Numbered from the stretch's first letter, positions 18,795 through 26,889 are shown. The stretch: 34,804 nucleotides of DNA from an uncultured Clostridia bacterium (GCA_944383315.1 CALWPB010000010.1:1-34804), one strand, 5' to 3'. The notes: generated from the sequence alone by a model not told the origin. Numbers and translations are program-made.

Positions 18795-21700
18795 ATGAAA
18801 ATAGAGAAAAGTGAGATTAAAGAAGGTTTGAAGCGTGCTTATGCTAGGATTTCTAGAGATAGTACGTCTACTTATGTTCCTTCATCTAGTGGTGCTGATT
18901 TGGCATCAGTAAACGCAAATAATTTAAAAGATAGTTTAAAAAATAAGCGTTATTGGTTCTCTCGTCACAAAAAGATTGTGAATAGGGGTATTTTTGACCA
19001 CTGGCCAATGGGTAGAGGTCGTTATACTGAAAATTTGACAGGTGTCATCGGTACAGATTTTTATGGAAACAACTTTCAAAATGCAAAGTTTGCTGAAGAT
19101 TTTGATTCGTTTATTAACGAAGATGTCAAAACTTTTGCAAATAATTCAAATCCCGAAATGCGCGAAGCCTATTCGTTGTTGAACAACGGTTTTAATTCAA
19201 GAGCAGTTTTGGGTAAACTTCGTGATGCAGAACTTAACGAAAGTGCTACAAAGAACAGAATTGAAACATATGTGGGGTCTCGTGTAGCCGCTCCTGATAC
19301 AGACAACTGGGCAATTCTTGGACTTAACGAGCCTGTTATTACTCCTAAGGAATATGCTAATCTTTTGAAAGCAGAAATGATTGTGTCCAACCCAATTATT
19401 GAGCAAGATGCTCTTGAAAATGGTGCTGACCGTACTTTTGCATACAGTGAAACAGCGGGCAATTCTTATGAGCCGCCAGTAATTATGGGCGACAAGACAC
19501 TTAACAAATATCCACATATGGCTGAAATTGAGAACTTTGGAGAAGTATTAGGACAAATTTCACAACACGCAAAAGTGCGTTTTATTGGTTCTGATGCGGT
19601 AGAAAAGGGACAAGTAGAGTTTATAAAACGTAGATTTTATGGGCCATTGCGTACAATTAAAAATTTTGTAAAGAAGTCAGGCAATGCTCAATCTTCTGGG
19701 CTTCCAAGTTCGTATACTCTAAAAGTTTCTAACCAAAATACACAAGGTGAACAGCTTTATATGATAATGAAGTCAATGGCAGAGTTATCTGTTCGTCCTT
19801 TTGTGGAAGAAACAAGCCGTATTTGCGGTACCGCAGAAAATTTGCCAAGTCGTGAAACATTTGAAGAGAACCGTAAGTACATCGAACGTGCAAGTGCCTG
19901 CCTTGTCGCAAGCGATATGTGTAAAATGTTTAACTTATCTACTGATGATGCTAGAGTTATGAGCGATTATTTCAAGATTGAAGCGGCACAAAACTTAGGT
20001 CAAATTACAGAAACTAATAGTACTACAATTATGCCATTGATTGCAGACTATTATGCTGAAAGTATCAACAGTTTTGCTCAAGACTTTGGAATTAGCATCG
20101 AAAATATGGCAAAATATGACGAAATAGATGCAACAAGTGCTCGCAATCTTGGTTCAGTACTCTATGCTCGCCACACTCCTCAAACTACTAATACTCTCGG
20201 TGAGTCCAATTATAATGCAACACGTACAAACAACAACAGTACAGAAAATGATAGATTGTTTGAGTATTTGAGACGTCAAGCTATGCACAAGAAAGAAGAG
20301 GAAGCGGCTAGAGAGCGTGCTAGAGAAGAAACTATTAGAAAATTAAGAGAAGCAGCGGCCGCTGCTGAAGCTGTTAAAAAAGCAGCAGAAGAAGAAGCAC
20401 GTAGAAAAGAAGAAGAAGGTAGAGAATCTACAGGCGGACGTTATGCCCCAAAGAAATATGGCGAAGATGAGACATATTATACTAAATCAAAAGATGGGAC
20501 TATAAAGCGATATTTTATAAACGAAATAGAGTGTAGCGAAGAAGATTATGACAAGTTTGATGACTTATCGCAGTTGATTTTTAATCCAGATTATCGTTTC
20601 TTTGCACCTAAAACAGCAACAGAAAGAGTACGCGATGTAAAAGTTGCTAGCGCAGAAGGAATTCATACCTATTATTATGTTGATGGAATACCTGCTACCG
20701 AAGCCGCTGCTTTGTCAATAAAGAGTGGGGCAGAAGATGTGGTAAAATTTAATGGTGTTTGTACCACAACTGCGGAATTAGATTGGTATAGAAATTACAC
20801 CAAAAATGAGATTTCATTAACAGCAGCAACTTCAACATCAGATAGAACTCGCGAAGATTCATCTACACCTAGTGAGGAAGAAACTTCTCGCACAGAAGAA
20901 AGAATGGAAGATGAGTTGGATGATTTCTTATATGGTATGGCTCGCGGTATAGAAGCTGAAAGCGGAGATGTTTATAAAGACGAAGTAAGACGCGGTGAAG
21001 AATTCCGTAAATTGGTAGGCGGGGCCGAACATGTAGATGAAGAAAAAATTAAAAAGTACATTAAAAAACGTTACAAAATGCGAGACGAAAGTGAAGCACG
21101 TGACTTTATGAAGTTAGTCGGTGGTGCTGAAACTAATAATACAGGCTTTAAAAAATATAACGAGAAAAAGAATGATAGAGATGCCCGCAATACTTTAAAT
21201 AATATGGCTCGTGGTATTGATACTAACGGAGTCATTGAAAGTCAACGTTCTGTTCGAGTAAACAAAAAGAAATTGTTTGATAAATATCTTGACCAGGCTT
21301 CAAATCAACGCGAAATTGAAAATATCCTTAAAAATATGGCGCTTGGCTTAGATGGTGACGAAACAACGAGTGATGAAATCTTAGAACCGATTTACGACTT
21401 TGACAAAGATTACTATGAGAAAGAAGGCGCTCCTGCTATTATGGGATATTACTTTGATGACGATAGAGCAACTTCATCAACTAAGACTCCCAAAGAAGAA
21501 AAGAAAGCCCACACAGGTACTACAAAACAAGCTTCTCTAGACGATTTTGGTACTGAAGAAGAAAAAGCGGACGAGTTTGATACTGAAACAAAGGGATCTA
21601 TGCGCGTTAGTATTGATGTACCCGAAGGTACAGACCTTAGCGACACAGAAGTAAAATTTAGTAAAAAGAAAAAAGAATACTATGGTCCAAAACGTATGGG

Positions 21701-22271
21701 TGAATTCCCTGAAAAAATAGTTGATGACAAAGTAAAATGTACTTCAAAAGGTGTTGAGAAAAGAGCGGTTGGCTTAGTTGCTGATATTGTACGCGACCAC
21801 TTTGCAGATAAATACAAAAAGAGTGTAAAATATCTTGTAGATGCTCGTAAACACGAGGAATCTAGTCGCGAATATCAAGACAATTTCAACAAATCAATCG
21901 AAAATGGTGTAGAAAGTAATATTGCTGCTGTAATTAGTGATTTGCTTGAAAATCCTGTTGATGTAAAAGTAAAACATCCAGAATTACTTGATGAGTCAAC
22001 TTATGAAGTTAACAAAGAAATTTGTAATGATTTAATGAAAGTTGCAAATAGTTTGGTTGATAAGGCACTTAAATTCCGTGAAGATAACTATTCTGTAACA
22101 GGTCCAAAGACAACTGCAGTAACTTTTGACGAGTATATCAAGTCTTTGGGTGGTAAGGAAAGAGTAAAGGCTGCTTTGGATGAAAAGTATATTACACCAA
22201 TACTTAATAATGGTTATTTCCGTATTCAAGGCATTACAAATAGTAAACCAGTTGAAAAAAGTTACGAATAA
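18795..22271 (+). CDS. Unknown 1158-residue soluble repeat protein of the T4SS locus
   Basis: I do not recognise this family. There is no signal peptide or membrane segment, so it is probably cytosolic. The ATG is preceded by GAGAGAGG. Residues 1 to about 480 look like a mostly helical folded domain. About 492-540 is a highly charged Ala/Glu/Lys/Arg helix, likely coiled coil. At roughly 570-665 three short segments resemble each other (RYFINEIECSEEDY, YYYVDGIPATEAA, VVKFNGVCTTTAE), looking like small beta-hairpin modules. From 712 a nine-residue motif, [LF]xx[ML][AV]xG[AIL][ED], occurs five times (712, 737, 771, 801, 845) in charged linkers. A lysine-rich helical domain ends the protein. Its place directly after virB4 suggests a T4SS-dedicated factor, such as a cytosolic platform, substrate or substrate-presenting protein. 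No function can be asserted. Confidence 0.8.
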   Translation: MKIEKSEIKEGLKRAYARISRDSTSTYVPSSSGADLASVNANNLKDSLKNKRYWFSRHKKIVNRGIFDHWPMGRGRYTENLTGVIGTDFYGNNFQNAKFAEDFDSFINEDVKTFANNSNPEMREAYSLLNNGFNSRAVLGKLRDAELNESATKNRIETYVGSRVAAPDTDNWAILGLNEPVITPKEYANLLKAEMIVSNPIIEQDALENGADRTFAYSETAGNSYEPPVIMGDKTLNKYPHMAEIENFGEVLGQISQHAKVRFIGSDAVEKGQVEFIKRRFYGPLRTIKNFVKKSGNAQSSGLPSSYTLKVSNQNTQGEQLYMIMKSMAELSVRPFVEETSRICGTAENLPSRETFEENRKYIERASACLVASDMCKMFNLSTDDARVMSDYFKIEAAQNLGQITETNSTTIMPLIADYYAESINSFAQDFGISIENMAKYDEIDATSARNLGSVLYARHTPQTTNTLGESNYNATRTNNNSTENDRLFEYLRRQAMHKKEEEAARERAREETIRKLREAAAAAEAVKKAAEEEARRKEEEGRESTGGRYAPKKYGEDETYYTKSKDGTIKRYFINEIECSEEDYDKFDDLSQLIFNPDYRFFAPKTATERVRDVKVASAEGIHTYYYVDGIPATEAAALSIKSGAEDVVKFNGVCTTTAELDWYRNYTKNEISLTAATSTSDRTREDSSTPSEEETSRTEERMEDELDDFLYGMARGIEAESGDVYKDEVRRGEEFRKLVGGAEHVDEEKIKKYIKKRYKMRDESEARDFMKLVGGAETNNTGFKKYNEKKNDRDARNTLNNMARGIDTNGVIESQRSVRVNKKKLFDKYLDQASNQREIENILKNMALGLDGDETTSDEILEPIYDFDKDYYEKEGAPAIMGYYFDDDRATSSTKTPKEEKKAHTGTTKQASLDDFGTEEEKADEFDTETKGSMRVSIDVPEGTDLSDTEVKFSKKKKEYYGPKRMGEFPEKIVDDKVKCTSKGVEKRAVGLVADIVRDHFADKYKKSVKYLVDARKHEESSREYQDNFNKSIENGVESNIAAVISDLLENPVDVKVKHPELLDESTYEVNKEICNDLMKVANSLVDKALKFREDNYSVTGPKTTAVTFDEYIKSLGGKERVKAALDEKYITPILNNGYFRIQGITNSKPVEKSYE

Positions 22272-22285
22272 TAGGAGTAAAGAAA

Positions 22286-22540
22286 ATGGAAGAAAAATTA
22301 ACACCAAACAATCCAAAAGTAATTGAGATGAGTTACAATGTTTTTGAAAAGATTTTAACATCAATAGATTACAAGACAAAAGATGAGTTGCTAAAACTTG
22401 CAAATGTTATGCTTGAAAAGGTTCAAGACCCTAAGTATCCAGAAATTTTGCGTATGGCTTATGCAGATGCAAAGCGCAAGATTGAACTTTTGAGTCTTGA
22501 CCAACTCAACGAAATTAAACAAATAATTGTTTCAGATTAA
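22286..22540 (+). CDS. Small helical protein downstream of the 1158-residue gene
   Basis: An 84-residue acidic, probably all-helical cytosolic protein of no family I recognise. AGGAG lies nine bases before the ATG, and it starts 14 bases after the preceding stop with no promoter between, so the two genes form an operon ended by the terminator at 22556. The sequence has two amphipathic helical halves (NVFEKILTSIDYKTKDELLK; AYADAKRKIELLSLDQLNEI). Size and coupling suggest an accessory or chaperone-like partner of the large protein; that is inference from position only. Confidence 0.75.
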   Translation: MEEKLTPNNPKVIEMSYNVFEKILTSIDYKTKDELLKLANVMLEKVQDPKYPEILRMAYADAKRKIELLSLDQLNEIKQIIVSD

Positions 22541-22555
22541 TTTTTAGAGTTAGAG

Positions 22556-22589
22556 AAGCCCGCCTTAAATCAAGGCTGGCTTTTTTGTT
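22556..22589 (+). terminator. Terminator of the 1158-residue/84-residue operon
   Basis: aagcc-cgcctt pairs with aaggc-tggctt around a short loop, then a T run (TTTTTTGTTTT). Confidence 0.85.
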
Positions 22590-22630
22590 TTACATAATTC
22601 GGCAAAATATTTAATACCTTACGAAATTGT

Positions 22631-22659
22631 TTGATTTTAATCTTATTTTTGGTTATAAT
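22631..22659 (+). promoter_or_regulatory. Promoter of the B-repeat membrane protein gene
   Basis: TTGATT (22631-22636), 17 bases, TATAAT (22654-22659), 21 bases before the ATG at 22680. Confidence 0.8.
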
Positions 22660-22679
22660 AATTAAAAATGGGGGACTTT

Positions 22680-23648
22680 ATGACAAAATCTCTACTTTAC
22701 GTTAGTTTTTGTACCGTTTTAGTGCTTGTTTTTGCAACCTGTGGTTTTGTAGCAGGTGGTATCACTTTTGGTGTCGAAAGTGATAATTCGGGGGATACAG
22801 CGACAGACGACACAACAACTTATGCAATTTCGTACAAGGAAATGAGACAAAACAGTTCAGGCGAATGGGTCAGCACGGATTTGCCTGCGGAAGAAATCGC
22901 AGGTTTTCCAGCGAGTTATACAACAGCCGATTTGCCTTTATATATTGACGGAATCAGCCGCGTAGGATATGAGTTCGCTGGCTGGTACTTTGATAATATA
23001 AATTATCTTGATTATGATGAAGACTTAGGAAAATATGTTATACCAGAAAATTCAACAGGTGATTTGACAGTTTATGCTGATTTTAGTCCTATTGAATATA
23101 CTATTAATTTTGAGAACCTTCCTGAAGGCGCGATAATTGACGACCAGTATAGAACTTATACAATAGAAGATAATGTAGACTTTTCTCAAATCATACCTGA
23201 AATTTACGGTTATGAATTTCTAGGTTGGTACAGAGATAGCGATTTGACAGTCCCTGCTTCCAACATAACAGCAGGAACTATAGGCAATGTTACCGTATAC
23301 GCAAGTTACAGAGAAATAGTTGTTACCATCCATTTTAGCGAGCAGTTTGATGATATTACAGTCGCTTTTGAATCTATGGCTTATGGTACAAGTGGTGTAC
23401 TTAATGATATAGTGCCCACAAGAGAAGGTTATACTTTTGGTGGTTGGTATACGAGCGAAGATTTTTCAACACGTAGTTATATTGACCCAAATCGTCCTTA
23501 TTATTTTACCAAAGATGTTACATTGTATGCTAAATGGGATGCAAAGGCAAATCCTGCTATAATTTGGGTTAGTGTTGCATTTGCTGCACTTGCAGTAATT
23601 GGCTTTGTACTATGGTGGATATTATTTAGACCTAGGTACAAGGAATAG
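22680..23648 (+). CDS. Surface membrane protein with InlB-type B-repeats
   Basis: A 322-residue protein. I chose the ATG at 22680 because GGGGGA lies four bases upstream; an upstream in-frame ATG at 22668 has no ribosome site and adds only MGDF. An N-terminal hydrophobic segment (residues 4-26) acts as signal or anchor. The FATC near residue 21 is a poor lipobox, since threonine before the cysteine is atypical. Three repeats of the InlB B-repeat / Listeria-Bacteroides (Flg_new) type follow, with hallmarks GYEFAGWYFD...LTVYADF, GYEFLGWYRDSD...VTVYASY and GYTFGGWYTSED...VTLYAKW. The C-terminus is a membrane helix (about 293-315) and a basic RPRYKE tail, so the repeats face outward. It shares the strand and promoter style of the T4SS genes. 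Its last 17 bases overlap the 3' end of spoIIID convergently. Confidence 0.88.
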   Translation: MTKSLLYVSFCTVLVLVFATCGFVAGGITFGVESDNSGDTATDDTTTYAISYKEMRQNSSGEWVSTDLPAEEIAGFPASYTTADLPLYIDGISRVGYEFAGWYFDNINYLDYDEDLGKYVIPENSTGDLTVYADFSPIEYTINFENLPEGAIIDDQYRTYTIEDNVDFSQIIPEIYGYEFLGWYRDSDLTVPASNITAGTIGNVTVYASYREIVVTIHFSEQFDDITVAFESMAYGTSGVLNDIVPTREGYTFGGWYTSEDFSTRSYIDPNRPYYFTKDVTLYAKWDAKANPAIIWVSVAFAALAVIGFVLWWILFRPRYKE

Positions 23649-23871
23649 AATGATATTTAGCGCGCGTTGCAATACCGCCGCGAATATGCTTTTCATTAAA
23701 GTTGAGTTGTGCTTGCACACTCACTTTTTTGTATAGACTAGGGCTGAGTTTTGGGAGCATTATGTGCAAATAGTTGTGAATCGTACTTTTGCTTTTTCCA
23801 AAGTGCTTGGCACATTCTCGTACAGTAGTTTGATTTTCAAGATAATATTTTGCAACTTCAATTATATCCAT
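23632..23871 (-). CDS. spoIIID: Sporulation transcription regulator SpoIIID
   Basis: A 79-residue DNA-binding protein matching SpoIIID, the mother-cell regulator that acts during sporulation after SigE. It has the helix-turn-helix TVRECAKHFGKSKSTIHNYL, then LPKLSP (LPEINP in Bacillus subtilis, from memory) and the conserved basic C-terminal segment HIRGGIATRAKY (RHLRGGEATKLKY). The usual length is about 80-95 residues. GAGG lies five bases before the ATG. It diverges from ttcA across 144 bases and converges with the B-repeat protein gene. Its presence is good evidence that the host forms endospores. Confidence 0.93.
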   Translation of the reverse strand: MDIIEVAKYYLENQTTVRECAKHFGKSKSTIHNYLHIMLPKLSPSLYKKVSVQAQLNFNEKHIRGGIATRAKYHSIPCT

Positions 23872-24015
23872 ATAAACCTCAAATAAATCTATGTTAATTT
23901 AAAGTACAATATGTAAAAATTTGCGGTTACGTGTGATATTTTAGATAAAAATCGTTTTAATCTTGTATTTTTTGAATTTTTTTGATAAAATGGAAATTAA
24001 TTTGGAGAAGTAAAA

Positions 24016-24729
24016 ATGCAGAGAATACAAGGAAAAGTACGTAAAGCACTTGAACAATACAAAATGATTGAAAACGGCGATAAAATTGCTGTTGGTTTGA
24101 GCGGGGGAAAGGACAGTCTAACACTGCTCAAAGCAATGGCTGCTTTAAAGCGCTATTATGATAAACAATTTGATTTAGTGGCTATTACTGTTGATATGCA
24201 CAACGGCGAGTCCGATTTTAGCAAGATTACAGAGTTTTGTAATTCGCTAGGAGTCGAACACGTAATTGTGCCATCACAAATTTATGATATTTTGTTTGAA
24301 ATTCGAAAAGAAAAAAATCCTTGCAGCCTATGTGCAAGGTTAAGACGTGCTATCTTAGCCGAAACAGCCAAAAGTTTGGGCTGTAACAAGGTGGCATTAG
24401 GACATCACGCAAATGATTTGGTTGAAACTTTTTTCTTATCACTTTTTTATGAAAGCAGATTATCTACTTTCTTGCCCGTAACACATCTTGATAGAACGGA
24501 TATTATAGTTATACGGCCTATGATTCTTGTTTGGGAGAAAGAAGTAGTATCAAATGCTCGCGATTTGCCAGTATTTCATAACGATTGCCCAGCGGATAAA
24601 AACACTCAACGTGAATATATTAAGGGATTGCTGCAAAGTATTGCACCCAATATTCACCAAGTACACGAGCATATTTTGAGCGCACTCACACACCCCGAGC
24701 GTAATCATTTGTTTAAATTTGAATATTAG
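24016..24729 (+). CDS. ttcA: tRNA 2-thiocytidine(32) synthase TtcA
   Basis: A 237-residue PP-loop ATPase that installs 2-thiocytidine at tRNA position 32. The ATP-binding SGGKDS is at 29-34. The cysteines C103-SL-C106 (in NPCSLCARLRRAIL) and C191 (HNDCPADKNTQRE) match the three that hold the [4Fe-4S] cluster in the family, and the LGHHANDLVETFFLSLFY segment is characteristic. It is shorter than the roughly 311-residue Escherichia coli enzyme but typical of clostridial members. GGAGAAG lies five bases before the ATG. It is monocistronic. A weak hairpin (aggct/agcct) at 24728-24741 follows the stop, without a good T run. Confidence 0.93.
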   Translation: MQRIQGKVRKALEQYKMIENGDKIAVGLSGGKDSLTLLKAMAALKRYYDKQFDLVAITVDMHNGESDFSKITEFCNSLGVEHVIVPSQIYDILFEIRKEKNPCSLCARLRRAILAETAKSLGCNKVALGHHANDLVETFFLSLFYESRLSTFLPVTHLDRTDIIVIRPMILVWEKEVVSNARDLPVFHNDCPADKNTQREYIKGLLQSIAPNIHQVHEHILSALTHPERNHLFKFEY

Positions 24730-24809
24730 GCTTCTCAGCCTTAATTTAAAATTGTGCGAAGATACACACTTGATAAAAATATTACGTAAAAATTTACGTT
24801 GTCTATAAC

Positions 24810-24834
24810 TATTGCCCTGTGCGGGCTCCGCACT
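24810..24834 (-). repeat. GCACA-loop 3' element, copy 2
   Basis: On the minus strand it reads AGTGCG-GA-GCCC-GCACA-GGGC-AATAG, directly after the stop of the 332-residue gene. The stem GCCC/GGGC closes the GCACA loop, and the alternative pairing GTGCGG/CCGCAC is also possible. The following 25-30 bases on the minus strand also resemble the sequence after copy 3. A separate palindrome, acgtaaa/tttacgt, lies at 24784-24799. Confidence 0.55.
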
Positions 24835-25833
24835 TTAGTATCTGCAATAAGGGCTACCAAGTTTTTGTTCGGGAATTTCGGTAACTTTATCTTTCGTATG
24901 TGAAATATTTGAATAGTTTTCAAAATTAAATAAATCAAATTTTTCAATGTCATTTGCACTTACTGTTTTTAAAATTTCGCGCATATTGTGAACTTGTGCA
25001 ATTTTTATTACCTTCTCAATCATACAGTTTTGATTGGCAAGTATCATTTCTTTTGAAATGCCATACATTTTCATAAATTCTTCTAGGCACTTCGTAAAGC
25101 CTGCGTTTTTAAGTCTGCTAATATGATAAGGGTGAGAAACCTCACGTTTATCTCTATCTTCGGCAGTAAATCTAGGGCGATGAATGTGGGGGAAAGGCAC
25201 AACTTGAAATCTGTTATCTGGCTTTAAGTGTGAGGGGTTTACTGCGGTCGAAGATTTTAAATAAGGATTTGTTACTTTATGTGAACACTTTTCATCGTTG
25301 TTATCCAAACGGCTAATAAAGTAAAAACCATCTTCATATCCGCCGACTATAGCGTATAAATTAAACGAAAAATGTTCGGGGTTGCCAATTTCTCGACATA
25401 CACTAAATCGGTAAATAACAGGCAAATCACCTTTGTTGCCTGTGTATAGGGTAGGTGCAACTGCAAAATAATGTGTTTTATCGTAGAGTAAACCATTATT
25501 TTCAAAAGTAAAATGAAATGTATCAAATATGTACTTTGGAGCAGAAGTCATAATAGCATAGTTTTTGGGTGAACAATAAATGTTGTATTTCTGCATCCTT
25601 GCTTTTTCTGTTAGTGGTAAATTTGATACCATTAGATTGCGCTTTAATTCAATGGAATCAATATTAAAGGCTTTTAACGGGCTTTCTTTTTTTGCTGCTG
25701 CAAGTTTGGGCGGATAAATGCTGTATAGCCGCTCGCGTGGGAAATTATCTTGTCTATAGGTGGCGTTTTGGTCGTATGACAATTTGTTTGTTCTGTATTT
25801 GCTCGTTAAAGAGTCTGTTTGCGATTGAGACAT
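24835..25833 (-). CDS. Conserved-looking hypothetical protein, 332 residues
   Basis: I do not recognise this protein. The ATG at 25833 is chosen because GGGAGG lies four bases upstream; a start at 25887 would overlap the promoter. There is no signal peptide or membrane segment. The first 80 residues are polar with many Tyr, Asn and Lys (SKYRTNKLSYDQNATY). The middle (about 95-185) is rich in aromatic residues in a beta-like pattern (FDTFHFTFENNG, FSFNLYAIVGGYEDGFYFIS). A His/Pro/Arg-rich stretch follows (PFPHIHRPRF), and the end is helical. It is monocistronic with a strong promoter and converges on ttcA. No neighbour suggests a role. Confidence 0.75.
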   Translation of the reverse strand: MSQSQTDSLTSKYRTNKLSYDQNATYRQDNFPRERLYSIYPPKLAAAKKESPLKAFNIDSIELKRNLMVSNLPLTEKARMQKYNIYCSPKNYAIMTSAPKYIFDTFHFTFENNGLLYDKTHYFAVAPTLYTGNKGDLPVIYRFSVCREIGNPEHFSFNLYAIVGGYEDGFYFISRLDNNDEKCSHKVTNPYLKSSTAVNPSHLKPDNRFQVVPFPHIHRPRFTAEDRDKREVSHPYHISRLKNAGFTKCLEEFMKMYGISKEMILANQNCMIEKVIKIAQVHNMREILKTVSANDIEKFDLFNFENYSNISHTKDKVTEIPEQKLGSPYCRY

Positions 25834-25858
25834 ATAGCCTCCCGAATTACTTTTTCTT

Positions 25859-25887
25859 ATTATATCACAAAATACGACATTAGTCAA
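25859..25887 (-). promoter_or_regulatory. Promoter of the 332-residue gene
   Basis: On the minus strand TTGACT (25882-25887), 17 bases, TATAAT (25859-25864), with TGTGA before the -10. Confidence 0.85.
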
Positions 25888-25930
25888 CCCTGTATATTTT
25901 TGAAAAAACTTGGATAATAAGTTCTATATA

Positions 25931-25952
25931 AAAAAATGACCAAGAAGGTCAT
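25931..25952 (-). terminator. Terminator of the PHP-like gene
   Basis: On the minus strand ATGACC-TTCTT-GGTCAT is followed by T residues, 8 bases after the stop. Confidence 0.85.
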
Positions 25953-25959
25953 ATATTAG

Positions 25960-26832
25960 TTATAAATTCAATCCTTGAAGAATTTCATTTTCATCTTTGT
26001 CAATATTGGCAATTCCAACATCCATATTTTCAGGCTTTCCATTGAAATTACTTCCACCAGTTACTATTAATTTGTTTTTGTGGCAGTAATCAAGTAAGAA
26101 TTTTATATCTTCTTTGCTGTGTGTTGGGTGGTAAACTTCAATACCATCAACACCATACTTTTTAGAGATTTCAAGCAAGAATTTTATATTATCCTTGTTC
26201 TTGCTTTTGCAAGGTTGGGCTAATACGGTAAAACCACCAGTGGAATGAATAAAATCAACCACCTTTTTTACAGTAGGGAATACTTCATTCATATTTACAT
26301 AAAGCGGAAAATCTTTTTGTTTTGTGCTTAAATTATAAAAATCTGTTAAATTTGATATGTTATATTTGGTAAAGAATATTTCATTTTCAGGACAACTCTT
26401 CATATTTTCATATACATATTTGTGTCCAAAGTCCACTTTTCCATTAAATGGTGTTGTCGTATCTATTTTTATACCTTTTTCTTGCGCTGTTTTTAGTAAA
26501 ATATCTTTTATCTTTGTTTGACGCATTTCAAGAGTACCATAAGTTTCGTAAGACCATACAAGTGTTTTGAAAGGGTCGAAATTATATGCAAGTAATTCAA
26601 ACGTAAGTCCATTTTCACACACATCACATTCTATTCCGGAAATAATTTGACCACTAAATAGGGAAGAAGTGTCCGTAAGTTTATTTATAACGTGGAATAA
26701 ACAAGTATCAAAGTCGGTAATAGAAATTCTATTTAGTTTTGCTTCCTGACATTTTTTCAAAACTTTTGTATAGTCCCATTCTTTTGACGCACTAGCAGAA
26801 AAATTAGTTCTAATGTGTAAATCGTTTTTCAT
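25960..26832 (-). CDS. PHP-fold protein with degraded metal site
   Basis: A 290-residue protein aligning along its whole length with PHP-domain phosphoesterases of the TrpH/YciV kind. The landmarks are there but the ligands are not. The HxH motif reads H6-I-R8, ITDHDT reads ITDFDT with F41, the AHP motif reads LAQP with Q206, and the final SDFH reads SNFN with N262 and N264. E68 (GIECD), H137, E232 and H235 (GIEVYHP) remain. Active PHP enzymes bind two or three metals through these residues, so hydrolysis as in the family is unlikely. It may be a binding or regulatory pseudoenzyme. The frame is intact, with GAGG seven bases before the ATG, a good promoter and a terminator, so it is expressed rather than a decaying pseudogene. 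Confidence 0.82.
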   Translation of the reverse strand: MKNDLHIRTNFSASASKEWDYTKVLKKCQEAKLNRISITDFDTCLFHVINKLTDTSSLFSGQIISGIECDVCENGLTFELLAYNFDPFKTLVWSYETYGTLEMRQTKIKDILLKTAQEKGIKIDTTTPFNGKVDFGHKYVYENMKSCPENEIFFTKYNISNLTDFYNLSTKQKDFPLYVNMNEVFPTVKKVVDFIHSTGGFTVLAQPCKSKNKDNIKFLLEISKKYGVDGIEVYHPTHSKEDIKFLLDYCHKNKLIVTGGSNFNGKPENMDVGIANIDKDENEILQGLNL

Positions 26833-26860
26833 TTTTTAACCTCACTGATTTTATAAAAAT

Positions 26861-26889
26861 ATTATACCCGATTTGTTGCTTATATGCAA
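26861..26889 (-). promoter_or_regulatory. Promoter of the PHP-like gene, overlapping a repeat hairpin
   Basis: On the minus strand TTGCAT (26884-26889), 17 bases, TATAAT (26861-26866). The -35 box falls inside the TTGCTTA hairpin at 26876-26900. Confidence 0.7.

Noticed and set aside
22032..22403. 123-codon minus-strand open frame across the end of the 1158-residue gene and the 84-residue gene
   Set aside because: It covers two plus-strand genes with good ribosome sites. The translated sequence is hydrophobic without a coherent signal and looks like a reverse-frame artefact.
1..23648. Calling the left part an integrative conjugative element or plasmid
   Set aside because: T4SS genes alone do not show mobility. 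No relaxase, integrase, oriT-like nicking site or att repeats were seen. The left boundary is outside the window, so the question stays open.
23872..24015. Sigma-E promoter for spoIIID
   Set aside because: A CATATTGT on the minus strand resembles a sigma-E -10, but I could not match a -35 at the right spacing with confidence.
24728..24741. Terminator after ttcA
   Set aside because: The hairpin aggct/agcct has a short stem and no proper T run, so it is not listed as a feature.
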